DNA of 35,109 nt from DASSKF01 sp035690725 (lineage in GTDB: Bacteria > Actinomycetota > Actinomycetes > Actinomycetales > Dermatophilaceae). The translations under genes and the position numbers were made by a program. The DNA lies in the NCBI GenBank assembly GCA_035690725.1, contig DASSKF010000118.1, forward strand, positions 1 to 35,109. Reading direction: 5' to 3'. This document shows positions 34,205 through 35,109 of the stretch, in pieces. Position 1 is the stretch's first letter. The number at the start of each line of letters is the position of its first letter. The notes under the pieces are model-generated. The model saw only the letters and a program-made list of their open reading frames with translations. It was not told the DNA's origin and ran no database searches.

Positions 34205-35033
34205 GAACGTGCAGAACCGCCCGGACACGGACCTGGCCACCGCTTCGCGCTCGGGACGGGCGGCCTCGCGCGACACGATGATCACCTTCCAGGACGTCAG
34301 CAAGTCCTGGGGTGACAACCACGTGCTCCGCTCCCTCAACTTCGAGGTGGGCGCGGGCGAGAAGGTGTGCATCATCGGGCCCTCCGGATCCGGCAAGACC
34401 ACCATCCTGCGCATCCTGATGACCCTCGAGACCCCGGACGAGGGCGTCGTCACCGTCGACGGCGGCACGCTGTGGGACGTGCGCCGAGGTGGTCGGGCCA
34501 AGGAGACCAAGGAGATGCGGGCTGCCCGGCGCAACGTCGGCATGGTCTTCCAGTCGTTCAACCTGTTCCCCCACATGACCGCCATGGAGAACGTCGTCGA
34601 GGCGCCGCTGAAGGTCCTGAAGCTGTCGAAGGACGAGGCCGAGGGCCGCGCCGAGGAGCTGCTCGGTCTGGTGGGCCTGTCCAAGCACCTGAACCACAAG
34701 CCGGTCCAGCTGTCCGGCGGGCAGCAGCAGCGGGTCGCGATCGCCCGGGCGATGGCCATGCGGCCGAAGGTCATGCTCTTCGACGAGCCCACGTCGGCGC
34801 TGGACCCCGAGCTCATCGGCGAGGTCCTCGAGGTGATCCGGGAGCTGGCCACCACCAGCGACATGACGATGCTCATGGTCACCCACGAGATGCGCTTCGC
34901 CGCCGAGATCTCCGACCGGGTCGTGATGTTCGACCAGGGCGTCGCCGTCGAGAGCGGGCCGCCGGACCAGATCTTCAAGAACCCGCACGAGGAGCGCACG
35001 CAGAAGTTCCTCCGGGCCGTGCTCGACCACTGA
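34188..35033 (+). CDS. ehuA: EhuA-like ABC transporter ATP-binding protein
   Basis: This is the ATPase of the importer. It shows Walker A GPSGSGKTT, the Q-loop VFQSFNLFPHMT, signature LSGGQQQR, Walker B VMLFDEPTSALD and H-loop VTHE. The WDVRRGGRAKETKEMRAARRNVG stretch resembles the insertion seen in EhuA proteins. The start is uncertain. TTG at 34188 has the best Shine-Dalgarno (CTGGAG, 7 nt upstream) and gives 281 residues, overlapping ehuD by 17 bp. GTG at 34209 and ATG at 34278 are alternatives, and conserved sequence begins at the latter. Utilisation (eut-like) genes, if any, would lie beyond the right edge. Confidence 0.83.
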   Translation: MSSPAENVQNRPDTDLATASRSGRAASRDTMITFQDVSKSWGDNHVLRSLNFEVGAGEKVCIIGPSGSGKTTILRILMTLETPDEGVVTVDGGTLWDVRRGGRAKETKEMRAARRNVGMVFQSFNLFPHMTAMENVVEAPLKVLKLSKDEAEGRAEELLGLVGLSKHLNHKPVQLSGGQQQRVAIARAMAMRPKVMLFDEPTSALDPELIGEVLEVIRELATTSDMTMLMVTHEMRFAAEISDRVVMFDQGVAVESGPPDQIFKNPHEERTQKFLRAVLDH

Positions 35034-35109
35034 CGCGAGCACCAGGGTCCGTCGGGTCGCTCGGTGACGAGAACGGCGCTGGCCCACGCGAACGGCGCTC
35101 GGTCACGGG

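Noticed and set aside
35071..35099. Direct repeat of GAACGGCGCT, two copies, after ehuA
   Set aside because: Two 10-bp copies at the window edge with no visible context could be chance; the sequence ends before it can be judged.

Overview
The window is about 35 kb of very GC-rich, gene-dense chromosomal DNA from an actinobacterium, probably a Micrococcales member near Intrasporangiaceae/Dermatophilaceae. That placement is inferred from base composition, many GTG starts, a SAM-IV riboswitch, a LigB-type ATP-dependent ligase, a HrdB-like SigA and an actinobacterial division (dcw) cluster. I see no IS element, prophage, CRISPR array, tRNA or rRNA. This is mostly core genome.

Region 1 (1-7460, minus strand) is the first half of the dcw cluster, transcribed as mraZ - rsmH - ftsL - ftsI - murF - mraY - murD (murD cut by the window edge). 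The last four genes overlap by 4 bp at each junction. A candidate SigA promoter upstream of mraZ carries five MraZ-type pentamers at exact 10-bp spacing. The mraZ-rsmH gap holds a long nested inverted repeat and an 11-bp tandem repeat.

Region 2 (7461-12563, plus strand) is divergent from mraZ. It is a translationally coupled MoxR ATPase - DUF58 - transglutaminase membrane protein operon, which ends 2 bp from the convergent sigA.

Region 3 (12566-17681, minus strand) has sigA with a repeat-rich N-terminus, a universal stress protein, metX under a SAM-IV riboswitch with an apparent Shine-Dalgarno-sequestering hairpin, and a DUF4192 protein.

Region 4 (17922-27583, mixed strands) has an Rv0909-type antitoxin-like protein without a toxin partner, DUF1232 and EcsC membrane-associated proteins, ligB, an sseA-sufE sulfur-transfer pair, a polymerase-I-like protein whose exonuclease half looks degenerate, DUF1206 and PAC2 proteins, a small acidic hypothetical protein, and a YbjN-like protein.

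Region 5 (27773-35033) has the large DEAH helicase gene hrpA (minus). Divergent from it is a four-gene polar amino acid/ectoine-type ABC importer (ehuBCDA-like, plus), behind a promoter whose -35 box lies inside a GntR-like palindrome.

No clearly new multi-gene system is visible. The observations most worth checking are non-coding: the MraZ-box array, the mraZ-rsmH leader structure, the metX riboswitch expression platform, a GTATGCC motif that recurs in different reading frames, apparently leaderless promoters, and the ehu operator.
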